A stretch of DNA of 64,000 nt from Morella rubra (taxonomy: Eukaryota; Streptophyta; Magnoliopsida; Fagales; Myricaceae). The translations under genes and the position numbers were made by a program. How positions within the stretch are numbered: the stretch's first letter is position 1; each line of letters starts with the position of its first letter. The stretch covers positions 27,638,272 through 27,702,271 of the forward strand of contig CM025849.1 of NCBI GenBank assembly GCA_003952965.2. Direction: 5' to 3'. Positions 44,577 through 55,785 of the stretch are shown piece after piece. The notes under the pieces were generated by a model. The model did no database searches. It saw nothing but the letters and a program-made list of their open reading frames with translations, and was not told the DNA's origin.

Positions 44577-46600
44577 AATGCTGGATATTATCGTAGATTT
44601 GTAGAAGGATTTTCGAAATTGGCATCACCTCTAACAGCATTGACAAAGAAGAATGCTAAATTTATATGGACAGATGAGTGTAAGTAAAATTTTCAGGAGT
44701 TAAAAAGAAGATTGATTACTGCACCTATTTTAGCCTTACTTAAGGAATCAGAAGTATATATTATTTATACAAATGCCTTGAGAACAGGTTTAGGGGGGTC
44801 TTGATGCAGGAAGGAAAATGCATTGCTTATGCATCATGACAGCTTAATACGCACGAGAAGAATTACCTCATTCATGATTTAGAATTAGCAGTTGTAGTGT
44901 TTGCACTAAACTTTGGAGACTCTATCTGTATGGAGTTAAGTGCGAAATCTATACATATCATAAAAGTTTGAAATATTTCTTTACTCAGAAGGAGTTTAAT
45001 ATGAGACAAAGGAGATGGTTGGAGTTAATCAAGGACTATGATTGTACCATAAATTATCATTCAGAAAAGGCAAATGTTGTGGCAGATGCTTTGAGTAGGA
45101 ACTTTGTTGAAGGAAAGGAAAGGAGTCAGAAGATGTCTCCTGATTTGGAAAAGGATATGGAAAGTAATGGGATTGAATTACTTACGGTTGATGAAGGGAA
45201 ATAGTTAAATGTGTTGATAGTCCAATCTACATTACAGGATCAGATTAAAGCTGGGCACACTCAAGACCCAATAGTTAAAGAAGTTGTGGACTCGAAATCA
45301 GAAGTAGTGATTAAGAATGATGGATTGGCCATTTAGGATAGTGGTCCCAGACAATAAAGAGATTAAGGAACAAATACTACAAGAAACTTATAGGTCAAAG
45401 TATTCGATGCATCTAGTTTTCACAAGGATGTACCAAGATTTGAAAGCAAAGTTTTGGTGGCCTGGTATTGAAAGAGAAATAGCAAAGTTTGATTTGCCAG
45501 CAAATAAAAGCCGAACATCAAAAACTTGTAGGATTGTTACAACCCTTACAGACTCCAGTATGGAAATGGGATGATATTGCTCTGAATTTTGTAGCTGGGT
45601 TCCCAAGAGCATTGACTGGACAACATGCTATCTGGGTTGTTAAAGACCGCTTGATGAAATCAGCTCATTTTATCCCAATTAAGGTTAGTTATACTTCTGA
45701 GAAGAAGTTGGCAGAGTTATACATTAAGGAAATTGTACGACTTAATGGAATACCTAGTTCTATAGTATATGATCGAGATATGCGTTTTACCTTGAGAATT
45801 AGGTACACAGTTGAAGTTTAGTACTGCTTTTCATCCTCAAACTGATGGACAATCAAAACGAGTAATTCAGATCTTGGAGAATATGTTGAGAGCTTGTGTT
45901 TTGAAATTCAAGGGATCTTGGATTCAAAATTTGCCACGTGTGGAATTTGCTTATAACAATACCTATCAGACTAGTATTCAAATGGCACCTGTACGAAGCT
46001 CTTATGGACAGAAATGTAAAACACCATTGTTTTGGGATGAAGTAGGAGAAAGACAAATAATTGCATCTGACCTAATCCAAATGACATGTGAAAAGATAGA
46101 ACTGATCAAGGAAAGGTTGAAGATAGCTCAGAGTAGACAAAAGAGTTATGCTAACAATCGTAGACGACCGTTAGAATTTGAAGAAGGGGATAAAGTATTC
46201 CTAAAGGTGATTCCTATGAAAGGAGTTAAGAGATTTGGAAAAAAAGGAAAATTAAGTCCCTGATATGTTGGACCATTTGAGATTTTACAAAAGGTATGAG
46301 TAAAAGCTTATCAGTTAGCCTTACCACCAAAATTAGAAGGAGTACACGATACTTTTCACATTTCTATGCTAAGAAAATATGTTCCTTCTCATGTGATAGA
46401 TTATATGCCTTAACAAATAGCAAAGAACTAAACCTATTTGGAGCAACCTATGACAATATTAGATAGAAAGGAGCAAGAGCTGCGTAACTGGAAGATTCCT
46501 TTAATAAAGGTGTTATGGCAGAGTCATGATACCACTGAAGCATCATGGGAGTTAGAGGCAGACATGCGTACAAGTATCCACAGTTGTTTGACCAACTAGT
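44577..46600 (+). pseudogene. pol: Ty3-gypsy chromovirus pol remnant: RT end, RNase H, integrase, chromodomain
   Basis: Starts inside RT (GYYRRFVEGFSKLASPLTAL), then RNase H ([36 protein letters not shown] near 45095), integrase zinc region (QILQETYRSKYSMH, KFWWPGIEREIAKF; CQQIKAEHQ near 45495), core (FVAGFPRAL, FHPQTDGQS near 45830, RACVLKFKGSW, EFAYNNTYQTSI) and a chromodomain-like end (VLWQSHDTTEASWELEADM, about 46510-46570). Gag, protease and most of RT are absent and there are at least six frame breaks. The C-terminal chromodomain places it in the chromoviruses, which target heterochromatin. Confidence 0.82.
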
Positions 46601-46658
46601 ACGTTCCTTGTGTTCTGTTTAAATTCTGAGGATGGAATTGTTTCTAAGTGGGGGAGTA

Positions 46659-46925
46659 TGTCATACCCCAAGCTTTTAGCATAACATGCATATTGTCTGT
46701 GAAATCGAGTTTGGGTTTAGTAGTGCATTAGGGGGTAATTAGTTATAAAGTGTGATTAATTAGTACTTGATGTATTAATTTCAAAACCATTGATTAGGAC
46801 CTAATTAAGTGAGAATTAGAGTTCACAAGTGACTAAGCATTTGTTCAGGATGTTGAGGTGCACGTTTTGAATTGATTTAAATGTTTAAGCTAGTAGTGAC
46901 TAAGTATTTGATTTAATTCAAATAC
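46659..46925 (+). repeat. gypsy 3' LTR, first part
   Basis: TGTCATACCCC at 46659 follows a polypurine tract (TGGGGGAGTA, 46649-46658) and the chromodomain remnant. Matches 61763-61998. Interrupted at about 46925, where GTTCGAAC-type CACTA boxes begin. Confidence 0.78.
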
Positions 46926-47592
46926 GTAACAAAATGTTCGAACAGTAATAAATCCGTCCGAACAGTTTTAACAGGGAGCATGTCCACACTCTTAACAATC
47001 CATCCGCACACATTGCATGAAATAACGTTCGTCCGCAAGGTTATTCTTCTGTGCCTATGGTCATTTAATTAGCACCTGTTCGAACGGGATGAAAACATGT
47101 TCCAAGGTTTTCCACAGAAAAAGTGTCCGCACTCTCGATGGGAGTGTTTGAATGGTGTTGTGAATGTGACAAAAACCTATTTCTTCATAAATGGACATAG
47201 GTGCAGATGTTTTCATGATACCGTCCAAACATTTTTATGTTATCGTGCGGATGGGTTTATATTACCTTGCGCACAAGGTTTCCATGACAAAATTCGTTCT
47301 GTCACATTGGACCAAACGTTCGCACTCCTCATGCGAACTTATGGAGGGTACGTTCGCACCTCTCATGCGAACGGATGGAGGGCACTGGGCATGACCGTTC
47401 GGATAGTTTATGTATCCGTTTAGACGGTTGCGACTGAGAAAACACGAAAACTGTCACCTAAAACCTTTGCTGACGGGCTTTAGGTGACAAACTGGGTAAC
47501 AACTCGGTTTTGTCACCCAAAACCTTTGGTGACAAAAATAGTATTTTGGATGACATAATTTTTTGACACCAAAAACCATTTTTCCTGTAGTG
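46926..47592 (-). mobile_element. CACTA right terminal region
   Basis: Ends CCTGTAGTG at 47592, the inverse of a CACTA terminus, with inverted TTTAGGTGACAAA, TTTTGTCACC and GGTGACAAAA words over 47454-47580. Inside are degenerate boxes GTTCGAAC, GTCCGAAC, GTTCGGAT (46940-47400). Possibly the partner of the left end at 20492 or of another, lost element: beyond the first nine bases the termini differ, and the 3-bp flank is GTG, not AGT. Confidence 0.65.
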
Positions 47593-47607
47593 GTGTTAGC
47601 TTTTTTT

Positions 47608-47925
47608 TTTTATGAATTTTTATTTATGTTATGAAAATCCGGAAAAGAAGATGTTGCAAATTAATTAAACCCGTACACTAACGTACATAAAGAAATAAAA
47701 TAGTTTTTTATGCAAGCAAGTATGATACAGATAGATCAACTGTCAAAGCTTTGACTTTTAATTAATTAATTGACATTTAATTATGTCCTCAAAATTATAT
47801 TGTTTCAGAGATTTGCATGCATTATTATTTTTAGTGTGTATCATCACACGGTTTTGTTTTTATAGTTATAGTTGACCCCAATAACATTCGTTCTGCACTA
47901 TTTTTATTTTGTAAAAGAGCGAATT
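47608..47925. repeat. AOP1-flank direct repeat, left copy
   Basis: About 320 bp, closely matching 50663-50980 in the same orientation (shared words such as GAAGATGTTGCAAATTAATT and ATGCAAGCAAGTA). It lies downstream of the AOP1-like gene, just beyond the CACTA right end. Confidence 0.85.
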
Positions 47926-48220
47926 ACTTGATTCTGGTCGACTTGCGAGGTATTGCATGTATAGTATTTGCAACACATATATATGAAAGAGATACAGAGC
48001 AAAAGTACTAGACGAAATAACTACATAGCCCAATTTCTCACACACCACAACAAGTCCTCCTAATTTATCACACACCACAATCACAATAAGTCCTCAAGCA
48101 GACTCTGCTTTCGGACCGGCCTCCGTATAGTACGCAGCCCAATTTCTCACAATACGGAGCAACTTATTGAAAGACATATGGAGCAAAAGCATTAGACGAT
48201 AAACTACACAGCCCAATTTC
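47926..48220 (-). repeat. scrambled duplicates of AOP1-like exon 3 end and 3' UTR
   Basis: The words GCCCAATTTCTCACACACCA and GACCGGCCTC(C/G)GTATAGTA, which belong to the 3' end of exon 3, occur again at 48025-48060 and 48090-48135 and in part near 48135-48160. This indicates local duplication of the gene's end. Confidence 0.7.
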
Positions 48221-49773
48221 TCACACACCACAATAAGTACTCAAAGCAGACTTGGCGTTCTGACCGGCCTCGGTATAGTAGAACGCGAGGAACTGATCAT
48301 AATCAAAGGGCTTAAAGAGCAAAGGGTGCTCCTCATCAACTAGCTCCTCTGGGGCTTCTATTATGTATCCAGCTTTGGGGACAGAGAACAATCCGACCGA
48401 GTACCTTGCCTTGTTTCCGGTCATCATGACACGGTGATGTGGAGAGTGCAGCCTACCATTTGTCCATGCCTGCAAAATCAATACTCCTAATTGAGTTGCA
48501 TAGAGCAAGCTAAGAAAGCAACCAATGAATCTGCAATTCGGCGGATTAACTTAAAAAAGTCTATTTTGAATTCATAGTTGGATCAAAATTAATGTTTCGA
48601 GCAACGTCTTGATCTTAATAATCTTGTTCCCCTCCACCTTTTCCATCGTTCGCTTTGGAAATTTCATGTTTCTGTCAGATGAAGTATATAACATCTATGG
48701 GGTAGATCTATTGTATATAATACAACTATATATATTTTGTCTTCAACTGTAACTTTTGTATTTTGTATAATGTAGGAAATAGAAACTTACGAGTAGAGAG
48801 TCTCCAATCATGACAGCAAATGAATCTGGAGAAGGTATGAAATTGATCCATTCGCCATCTTGAGTCTTTACCTCTAACCCCTCAACTTCATTTTGATACA
48901 ATATGGTCACCATGTTTATATCTGTGTGCGCCTTTAGCCCAAGCTTGGTCTCAGTCGTTTGAGGCCCTTGATATTTCATCACGCGAAGAACGTATTTGGT
49001 TGATCCCATGTGTTCGTCCAAGTATTTCTCGACACCCAAGCTCTCCAAAACCATCCTCCTAATCATTTGATCCAACTCCGATATTTGCTCCGAGAATGAC
49101 TGTATGGTATTACTGCTCAAAAGACAGATTGTTTGTTTTCTCTCGACAAAAAAAAAAAAAAAAACGAAACAAGAGGAAACGAAATGAACTTTATTTGTAA
49201 GTCCCCTTTAGGCAAAACAATGTTAAATAATGCTTTGAGCTAGTGCGCTCTAAGATGTCCTGTCTTATATATATATGTATCTCGATCGGAAACCAATTAA
49301 AAATATATGGTTCCTTGGCACCTGAAAGAAGTAATTGGTAGAAAAGTTACTGGTTGTTCCACCTTTGTCATTAACCCTAGAGAATAGGAAGTATACCAAA
49401 AACTTTGTTTCCCTTCGGGCTAGAGGATGTTTGCCTGGTTCTTTACGTTCTCGGGGATGTTGGCATCATCAATGCCCAGGCTCTCGTATAGTGGTACCTC
49501 GGGGTGTTGCCCGATATAGCCATGGAAGGGCCTCTTGGAAACGTTACGCAGCTTTGTCGGTAAAGGGAGGTCAAAAAGCTCGTCAATTGCACCCAAGAGC
49601 GCCTTTCGAAGCTCTAAATGAACTTTGTTGAACAAAGCCTCGAAGCAACCATACTCTTCGAGTGCTTGCCGGACTTGGGCTCTCAAAGAGTCCCAGTCGG
49701 GAGTGCCTGGTTTTAGCTCAGGTTTAGAGAAATCTATGACCGGAAGTCTGATCAGAGGGGAATTGGAGGCCAT
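48221..49773 (-). pseudogene. AOP1-like: AOP1-like 2-oxoglutarate/Fe(II) dioxygenase with premature stop
   Basis: Three minus-strand exons with consensus sites: 49773-49397, 49112-48791 (acceptor GAGCAG, donor GTAAGT) and 48469-48221 (acceptor TTTTGCAG). Phases agree and give 316 codons including the stop, the usual family length. It opens MASNSPLIRLPVIDFSK, the DIOX_N region; the catalytic DSBH domain has HTD (KAHTDINM, exon 2), the distal His of SPHHRVMM and the 2-oxoglutarate-binding RYS (ARYSVGLF, exon 3), all intact. The one lesion is TAG at 49420-49422 (codon 118), where relatives have Trp in an ILWPEG motif. Soluble cytosolic oxygenase in family members; the substrate outside Brassicaceae is not known to me. 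Pseudogene, null allele and sequence error are all possible. Confidence 0.88.
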
Positions 49774-49841
49774 AATTCTCTTTTACTCTCTGCTAAATAT
49801 GGAAGACGCTTCTTTGTTCTGGCTTGCTTGAGCTTTGGGTT

Positions 49842-49853
49842 GCTTTATATAGT
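49842..49853 (-). promoter_or_regulatory. TATA box of AOP1-like gene
   Basis: ACTATATAAAGC on the minus strand, about 70 bp upstream of the ATG at 49773, a normal plant spacing. Confidence 0.6.
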
Positions 49854-49859
49854 TTGAAG

Positions 49860-50662
49860 AATGCTTAATAATTGGCGTGATGTATATAAAAACTGACCAA
49901 TAGGGGCGCGCCAGATAAACTGAACTACACATGCATGCAGCTTGCGTCAAACAAAGTTTTTTCTTTCAGCTGTTGATTAAAATTATTACGAGAACCATGC
50001 GTGCACCAAAAATGCTTATATCACGAGGTCCAACAAGCCCGAAATAATGCGTGCACCAAAAATTAAACTCTTAATTACGAGGTCCAACAATATATTGGGA
50101 TTTCCTCCCGTCAGAAATACAAAGTTTACGTGATCAAATTATAACTATAATTTCCTCCAAATAGGAAGTTTACCTTTGCTACTTCCACTTTCTCCATATA
50201 TTTGCCTTTCATAAAATTAATCTATATATGTAGACAACCACAAAATTGTTAATTCTCTACAAAAGAAAAATTAAAAAAGCAGCTTAAATTTGTCCTTTAG
50301 CGACGGCGCTACAGTGACAGAGAGGGGACGAATATTTTTTTTTGTCCGTAAAGAGCTTTACTATCAACTATCTATCAAATCTTCAAATTTTTAATTTTTT
50401 TTTATTAATTAATTGACTTTTAATATCCTTGGAATCATGTTTCAGAGATTTGACTTATCATATGGTTTTGTTTTTATTGCAGTAGATCGTGTGCACTTTT
50501 TATTGCATGGTGATGATGCATGGTGTTGCTTTCACTTTAATCCTTTATTTTCAAACTGCACATGGTCATGATCGAACATGGTCCTATTGCTTTCATAATA
50601 AAATATTCTCTCTTTTGAGCAAGTCAAATATTGTTGCGTGTTCCCCCCCTTTTTTTTTTTTT
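49860..50662. other. upstream intergenic region of AOP1-like gene
   Basis: AT-rich, no ORF with domain support. Contains a repeated GCGTGCACCAAAAAT word (49998 and 50049) and a third, short copy of the flank repeat (about 50380-50480: TTAATTAATTGACTTTTAAT and TTTCAGAGATTTGA). Confidence 0.55.
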
Positions 50663-50980
50663 TTTCTTATTTTATGAATTTTATTTATGTTATAAAAATC
50701 CAGAAAAGAAGATGTTGCAAATTAATTAAACCCGTACACTCACGTACATAAAGAAGTAAAATAGTTTTTTATGCAAGCAAGTACGATACAGATAGTTCAA
50801 CTATCAAAGCTTTGACTTTTTAATTAATTAATTGACTTTTAATTATATCCTCGAAATAATGTTTCAGAGATTTGAATTATTATTTTTAGAGTGTGTATCA
50901 CATAGTTTTGTTTTTATAGTTATAGTTGACTCTATTAACATTATATGTGCACAATTTTTATTTTGTAAAGAGCGAATCAA
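50663..50980. repeat. AOP1-flank direct repeat, right copy
   Basis: Direct-repeat partner of 47608-47925, roughly 90% identical by eye, offset 3.05 kb. Together they bracket the gene and imply an earlier tandem duplication of the locus. 50981-51180 holds nothing recognisable. Confidence 0.85.
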
Positions 50981-51189
50981 TTCACTTTAAATACTCAACT
51001 CAATCAACAAAATAACAATCATATAAGAAATAAAACAATCAATGAAAAGACAAGAATTTTGTTGATGAAGTGGATAACCTTTGAAATACCATTGAAAGAA
51101 AAAATCATTCCGTGCTAGCAATCACAAGAAATTCATGAGGAATAAATCTTTACAAACAGTGAATTCAATGGTGATTGTATAGGAGAACA

Positions 51190-51480
51190 ACTGATAGATT
51201 TAGGTAATAAATCTCAAGGGGCTTTTCTCACTCAATTGCAGGCAAAAGAAAACTCAAGAACTGCCTCCCTAGGTTTAATGAACGTCCTGCCAAAGAATAT
51301 GAGAGATACTATAAGTTTTTCCATATATAGGGCTTTGAAAAATTTGATTTTCTGAAATCTTCAGGTTCTTGCTCGAGCATACATCGAGCGTCAAGAAAAC
51401 GTGAACTCTCTGTCATGTTATTTCAAGTCTTGCTCGACCCAGGTCGGTCAAATGTGTAGCGAGCGACGATGCAACCTTGC
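51190..51480. repeat. retroelement LTR-like fragment with CTCGAGC/CGAGCG words
   Basis: Non-coding segment repeated in shortened form at 55840-56075. It contains a TTTTTCCATATATAGGGC block and CG-rich words (GCTCGAGC, CGAGCG) reminiscent of the Sirevirus-like LTR array. Family not assigned. Confidence 0.5.
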
Positions 51481-52119
51481 TTTATTCCCATCAACTTGAG
51501 AAGTTTGCAAAACTCTTGAACACTTAGCCAAACTTAAAATAAAAAAAAAAACATACTAATTCATTACACGATCCTGAAACACACAAGCTATCATGGTCAA
51601 CGTGTACATTAGGGGAATCTACAAGTTTTGGGGAAATATGAGATTGATGGAAGAATTACTTTCAACTGAGATATTTTTAGCAAGGATGTTATCTCGAGAG
51701 CGAATTTGTTGTAGTGAGTCTAGAGGAATGGTTCCAAACTTCAATTTGAAACAAATATTACCATTGAACCAGAAGTTCTTTGACCAAAATGCTCCAAAGA
51801 ATTCACTGACGTCCAACTTCGGGAAACAGAGAACTTGTTATATCAATATGTACTTCAAAATTGTTACTTTAACTTGGTTATGTTACTCCACATATATAAA
51901 TTAATTTAAGTGGAGCAAAACAGAAGAGAGAATTGAGATGAAAGCAAGTTGGCCACGTGTACGTAGTACAGTGTTAGACAATTGAAAAGCAACGTCAAGG
52001 GATACACATTTTAAGATAAGTAATTAATTAACGGCTACTAAGTAATATCCTCGCAATAACTATTTATTAATTAGGTCATCCTGAAGCACTCAATGCTATC
52101 TGGTGAACGTTTACATTAG
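51481..52119. other. unassigned AT-rich sequence, target of hAT insertion
   Basis: No supported gene. The segment around 51592 (GGTCAACGTGTACATTAGGGG) resembles 52103-52121 (GGTGAACGTTTACATTAGGGG), a short direct duplication just before the hAT element. 51940-52030 recurs in shortened form near 56195-56265. Confidence 0.5.
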
Positions 52120-52127
52120 GGGCTCCT

Positions 52128-53945
52128 CAGGGGCGGAACTACACAGGGACAATGGGGGGCAGCCGTCCCATCGCCTGAAAATTTTTTTTTTTTTTTTTCA
52201 AATGTTAAGCCCAGCCTGCCCCCCAGGCCCTGCGCAGGCCCCCAACATCGTTCTACGTAGATTTTATATTTTCTTCGTAATGGTTTTATTTCTTCTTCAA
52301 GACCGTTGCAGACCAAATCGGAAAGTTTCTGAATACAGCCGTTTTTCGTTTTTCATTTTTTTTTTAATTTTTTTTTTCCTTTTCCTTCTTCGGAGCTATG
52401 GGTTCTATTAAAACCAAGCGATTGGGCCAAACCCACTGAACTTATATAGCCTCATAAGCCCAAGTCATAGGCCTCTGTAAGAACCAGTTTAAATTTACAA
52501 ATCCTTTTAATTCCATTTGAAGATGCTAAGGTTTAAAATCCTTTATATTTGATAGGTGGAAAAGAGGTTAAAGTCTTGATAGATTTAAAATTTTAAGAGC
52601 TAATTAAATGAGTTTTAAAATTCAATGACTTATTTAATTTTCACACAAATTACAAGAACTAACTCTATATTTATTAAAAAAAACAAATACTTTTAATGCA
52701 AATGGGATAAGCACTTGTGTTATTTAAGCCGTGAATTAATTGGTTACATCAAATTAGATAAAAATTGTATGTTTATATATATATATATTTTGTTAGTCAC
52801 TTCCTGTTCTTGTAGAAAGTAGTTGTTTCAGAAAAACATCACACAATCAATAGTGTGTGTTTCTGTCCTCCTGATCATCCTTGCAGTATTCTAAATGTGA
52901 TAGCAATTTACAGCTGCGCATATGCTTTGTTGACATGAAAGGGCCTGACCAAATGTCCTGTAGAATGCAATGCAATATATAATGAGGTTAACTCACTGAT
53001 TTTGAGTCACTCTATTAATTGAAAGCCACTGTGCTAAACTGTAAAGTGCTCAGTATGAAGTTAGTGTTCCTAAATCCTTCACCATGAACGACCAGGTGAT
53101 ACTCGTTGGGGTTTCATACCACATTACAATAATACATCTCTTCATATATGATCAACTGTGTTGGATGTGCTTGAAAACATAGCAGAGGATGACACTTGCA
53201 TAGATTAAAGATCCACGGCTTTTGTGTGGAAGTATTTTGCCATGTTATTGATTTGACCGCTCAGGAGATGGATAATCGTTTCACAGAAGCAAGTACGAAG
53301 TTACTTCTTTGTATAGCATGTCTTGATCCAAGAAGCTCATTCTCAACGTTTGATCATGCGAAGTTACTTCATCTTGCTAAGCTTTATCCAGAAGATTTCT
53401 CAGGAACTGATCGTGTTATACTTAGATATCAATTTCGAAACTACATTTATGATGTGAGAAGTCATGATGATTTTTCTGAGCTTCAAGATATTGAAGGTCT
53501 TGCTGTGAAGATGGTTGAGACAAGAAAGCATACTCTATATCCATTGGTTTATTAGCTGATTGAGTTGACATTGGTTTTACTAGTTGCGACTACAACCGTT
53601 GAGAGAGTGTTCTCTGCAATGAAGTTAATTAAGACTGACTTGCGTAATAAGATGGGAATGAATAATAGTTTGGTGGTATACATCGAGAGAGAAATTTTTG
53701 AAACTATTGAGAACGAAGCTATTTTACAACATTTTCAGAATATGCAGTCTCGTAGGATCAATTGCCACCTCTCAGTATCAGCAAATAGTATGATATGTGT
53801 ATTTTAATATTTTTAGTGTTTTTAGTCCTTAATTTTTTATATTTTAACTCTAAGATATTTTTTTGCATTACGTAGTAAATTTTTTTTTTGACATTTTTCC
53901 TTAGGAGTTCGACCCCCTTCCATTGGATTCCTGGTTCCACCACTG
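52128..53945 (+). mobile_element. hAT transposon with 8-bp target duplication, internally deleted
   Basis: Terminal inverted repeats CAGGGGCGGAACTACACAG at 52128 and its imperfect inverse GGTTCCACCACTG ending at 53945. Flanks GGGCTCCT (52120-52127) and GGGTTCCT (53946-53953) match at 7 of 8 bases, as expected for hAT. 1818 bp; only the transposase C-terminus remains, and the 52440-53190 part is non-coding. Confidence 0.88.
53196..53807 (+). pseudogene. hAT transposase C-terminus with dimerisation domain
   Basis: Reads IDLTAQEMDNRF and LLLCIACLDPRSSFSTF, then the hAT C-terminal dimerisation motif TTTVERVFSAMKLIKTDLRN (about 53590-53650). An in-frame TAG at 53553-53555 splits YPLVY from LIELTLVLLVATTT, so even this part is not open. 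The DNA-binding BED domain and catalytic core are missing. Such domains mediate oligomerisation of the nuclear transposase. Confidence 0.82.
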
Positions 53946-53953
53946 GGGTTCCT

Positions 53954-54483
53954 CCTGATCAAATTGAATGATAGGTCACCACAACTTATTTTTGCATTAA
54001 TCTGAATGATGAGATTATGACCTAGGTGTGAAGAGTAAACTTATTGATAATTGACAATGCAAGATTTCTGTTTGATTGTAGCTTGCCAAATTTTTGTGAT
54101 TACTACAGTTTTTCTTGGCCATACGTGAGGATATTTTAATATAATTAATTTGAACGCGTAACTATTACTATTTACTGTTAGTACTTAATATTGTGTATGT
54201 AAATGTAGTATATATATAAGTACTTTATATATAATTATTATATGTAAATATAAGTGTAAGGTACTATTAAACAATATGTATGTAAATGTAAATACAATTT
54301 TGATAATTTTTATGCTTTTTATATTTTTAAGTCATTTTACTATTTTATTTTCTAAGTTTATTTTGTCTTTTGTTTAAATAATCGTTCGAAAGATCATATA
54401 CAAACCGTTAAAATGCCTACGCGGTCATAAAGTGTAGTCGTTTCAAGCATAATGATCTATTTGAATAGTAGTTGTAATAGTTT
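53954..54483. other. AT-rich sequence, no gene; degenerate boxes at right end
   Basis: Contains runs such as TATATATAAG and repeated TATGTAAAT words (54190-54295). From about 54383 degenerate GTTCGAAAG and TCAAACGG-like boxes appear that continue into the duplicated block. Confidence 0.5.
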
Positions 54484-55785
54484 GAACATAGCTTAGTTCA
54501 AAACGACGTCGTTATTCAATCAACCACCCTTCATTCATTTATAATTATCTGTTACAACGCATTCTAACGAGGTTCATAGTAAACATTCAGACGTCTATTG
54601 CATGTACGTTGGAATGATTATCTCTAGCATGAAATGAAATCGTCAAAATTACCGCACTTCTAACGATTTATTTACCGTTCAAACGGCAAATAATTTTATG
54701 TGATTTTATTTTGAGCTTTCTTAACAAATAATTTTAATATATTATTTCAATATTTCATATTATTTCTTTTTTATAATAATTTATTTACCGAGTAAAAATA
54801 TGCACAAATCAAAAATAAATTACACCATCAAACACAAATAGTACAAATCTAACTGTTCATAGAACTCAAATAAGTGTAAATAAATTACAAATAATATGAA
54901 AAAATCTAAGGGGTCTTCTCCTTCTTCACTCATTCCCTCTCGACATCATCTATCCTCTTCATGAAGTCTTTCTGATCCTCCTTTAAACCCTCCACTAGTG
55001 TCTGCTGCCTCGACTCAATTTTGACTAAGCCTCTCGTCCATTGCAGTCGGACAACTAATCAAGGGAGCGATGGCCTACTCAAATACGCCTACAATGTGCT
55101 GCTCTACGTCCTCAAGCAAAGCAACTGGTGGTGCTTGGGAATGTGATGGAGCTTGTACCTCGTGCTGTGGTGCAGACCTCCACAACGTCGCCCAGGTCTG
55201 TGTGCAAAGCTACGTTGAGTCGTGACAGAGTTGATTGGGACGAGTTGCTTCATCGTTGGCTTGTGACGCTTGATCTTAACCCCAGCATCTAGCAAGAAGT
55301 GGCATAACATCAACCCGTATGGTAGACCCTAAACTGCAATCGTCTTTGGAATCTCGGTTCGGATCGTCTTGAACATATAGAAAGGGCGTTCGAACAGATC
55401 AAGAGGCGTAACCATCAACATGAGTCGTTCTTGGTTGATTGTGCACTCTGTGTGATGGAGCCTCGAGTCTATGTTATGGAAGAAAATGAGGTGCATCATA
55501 TGCCAAAAGCCGGTGATAAAAATCTGCGGCATGAATGACTGGATCAAATAATGCTCCACTCCCTTCATCAGATAGAAAATCTCCTCAAACTGCACCGCCT
55601 CAAAAGCCTTTGCAACAAGATACGCCTCAACTAACCTCTGAATGCCCAAGTACTCGGCCATGATGTCGGGGCAAATCCTGACCTAAACTCCCTAGACGAC
55701 AACTTCCCACTCTTCGTCAATCCACCGCAAGTGCATAGAACTCTTGGAAAATAAAGACGTGTGGGTGGCCAGTCCACCAAAGCAA
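54484..55785. repeat. first copy of a 1.3-kb tandem duplication (1.83-kb spacing)
   Basis: Matches 56313-57617 in the same orientation nearly base for base, separated by a composite spacer (55786-56312). Each copy contains subterminal-type boxes (CCGTTCAAACGGCA) at its left end and the C-terminal two thirds of a minus-strand accessory gene. Confidence 0.9.
54925..55785 (-). pseudogene. PF20167-like accessory gene, first tandem copy, N-terminus missing
   Basis: Minus-strand reading from 55785: GHPHVFIFQEFYA, then after a frame break MAEYLGIQRLVEAYLVAKAF, IFYLMKGVEHYLIQSFMPQI, TGFWHMMHLIFFHNIDSRLH, ERLMLMVTPLDLFERPFYMF, a TAA between IPKTIAV and GLPYGLMLCHFLLDAGVKI, then KQLVPINSVTTQRSF, and a coiled-coil tail (VKIESRQQTLVEGLKEDQKD). 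FWxxMHLI, LPYG and the tail align with the CACTA accessory ORF at 23461-24640. The N-terminal start is lost at the duplication edge. The stop before GLPYG is shared with the second copy. Confidence 0.58.

Noticed and set aside
47097-47423. ORF of 108 codons in the CACTA right end
   Set aside because: Lies across degenerate subterminal boxes; no domain.
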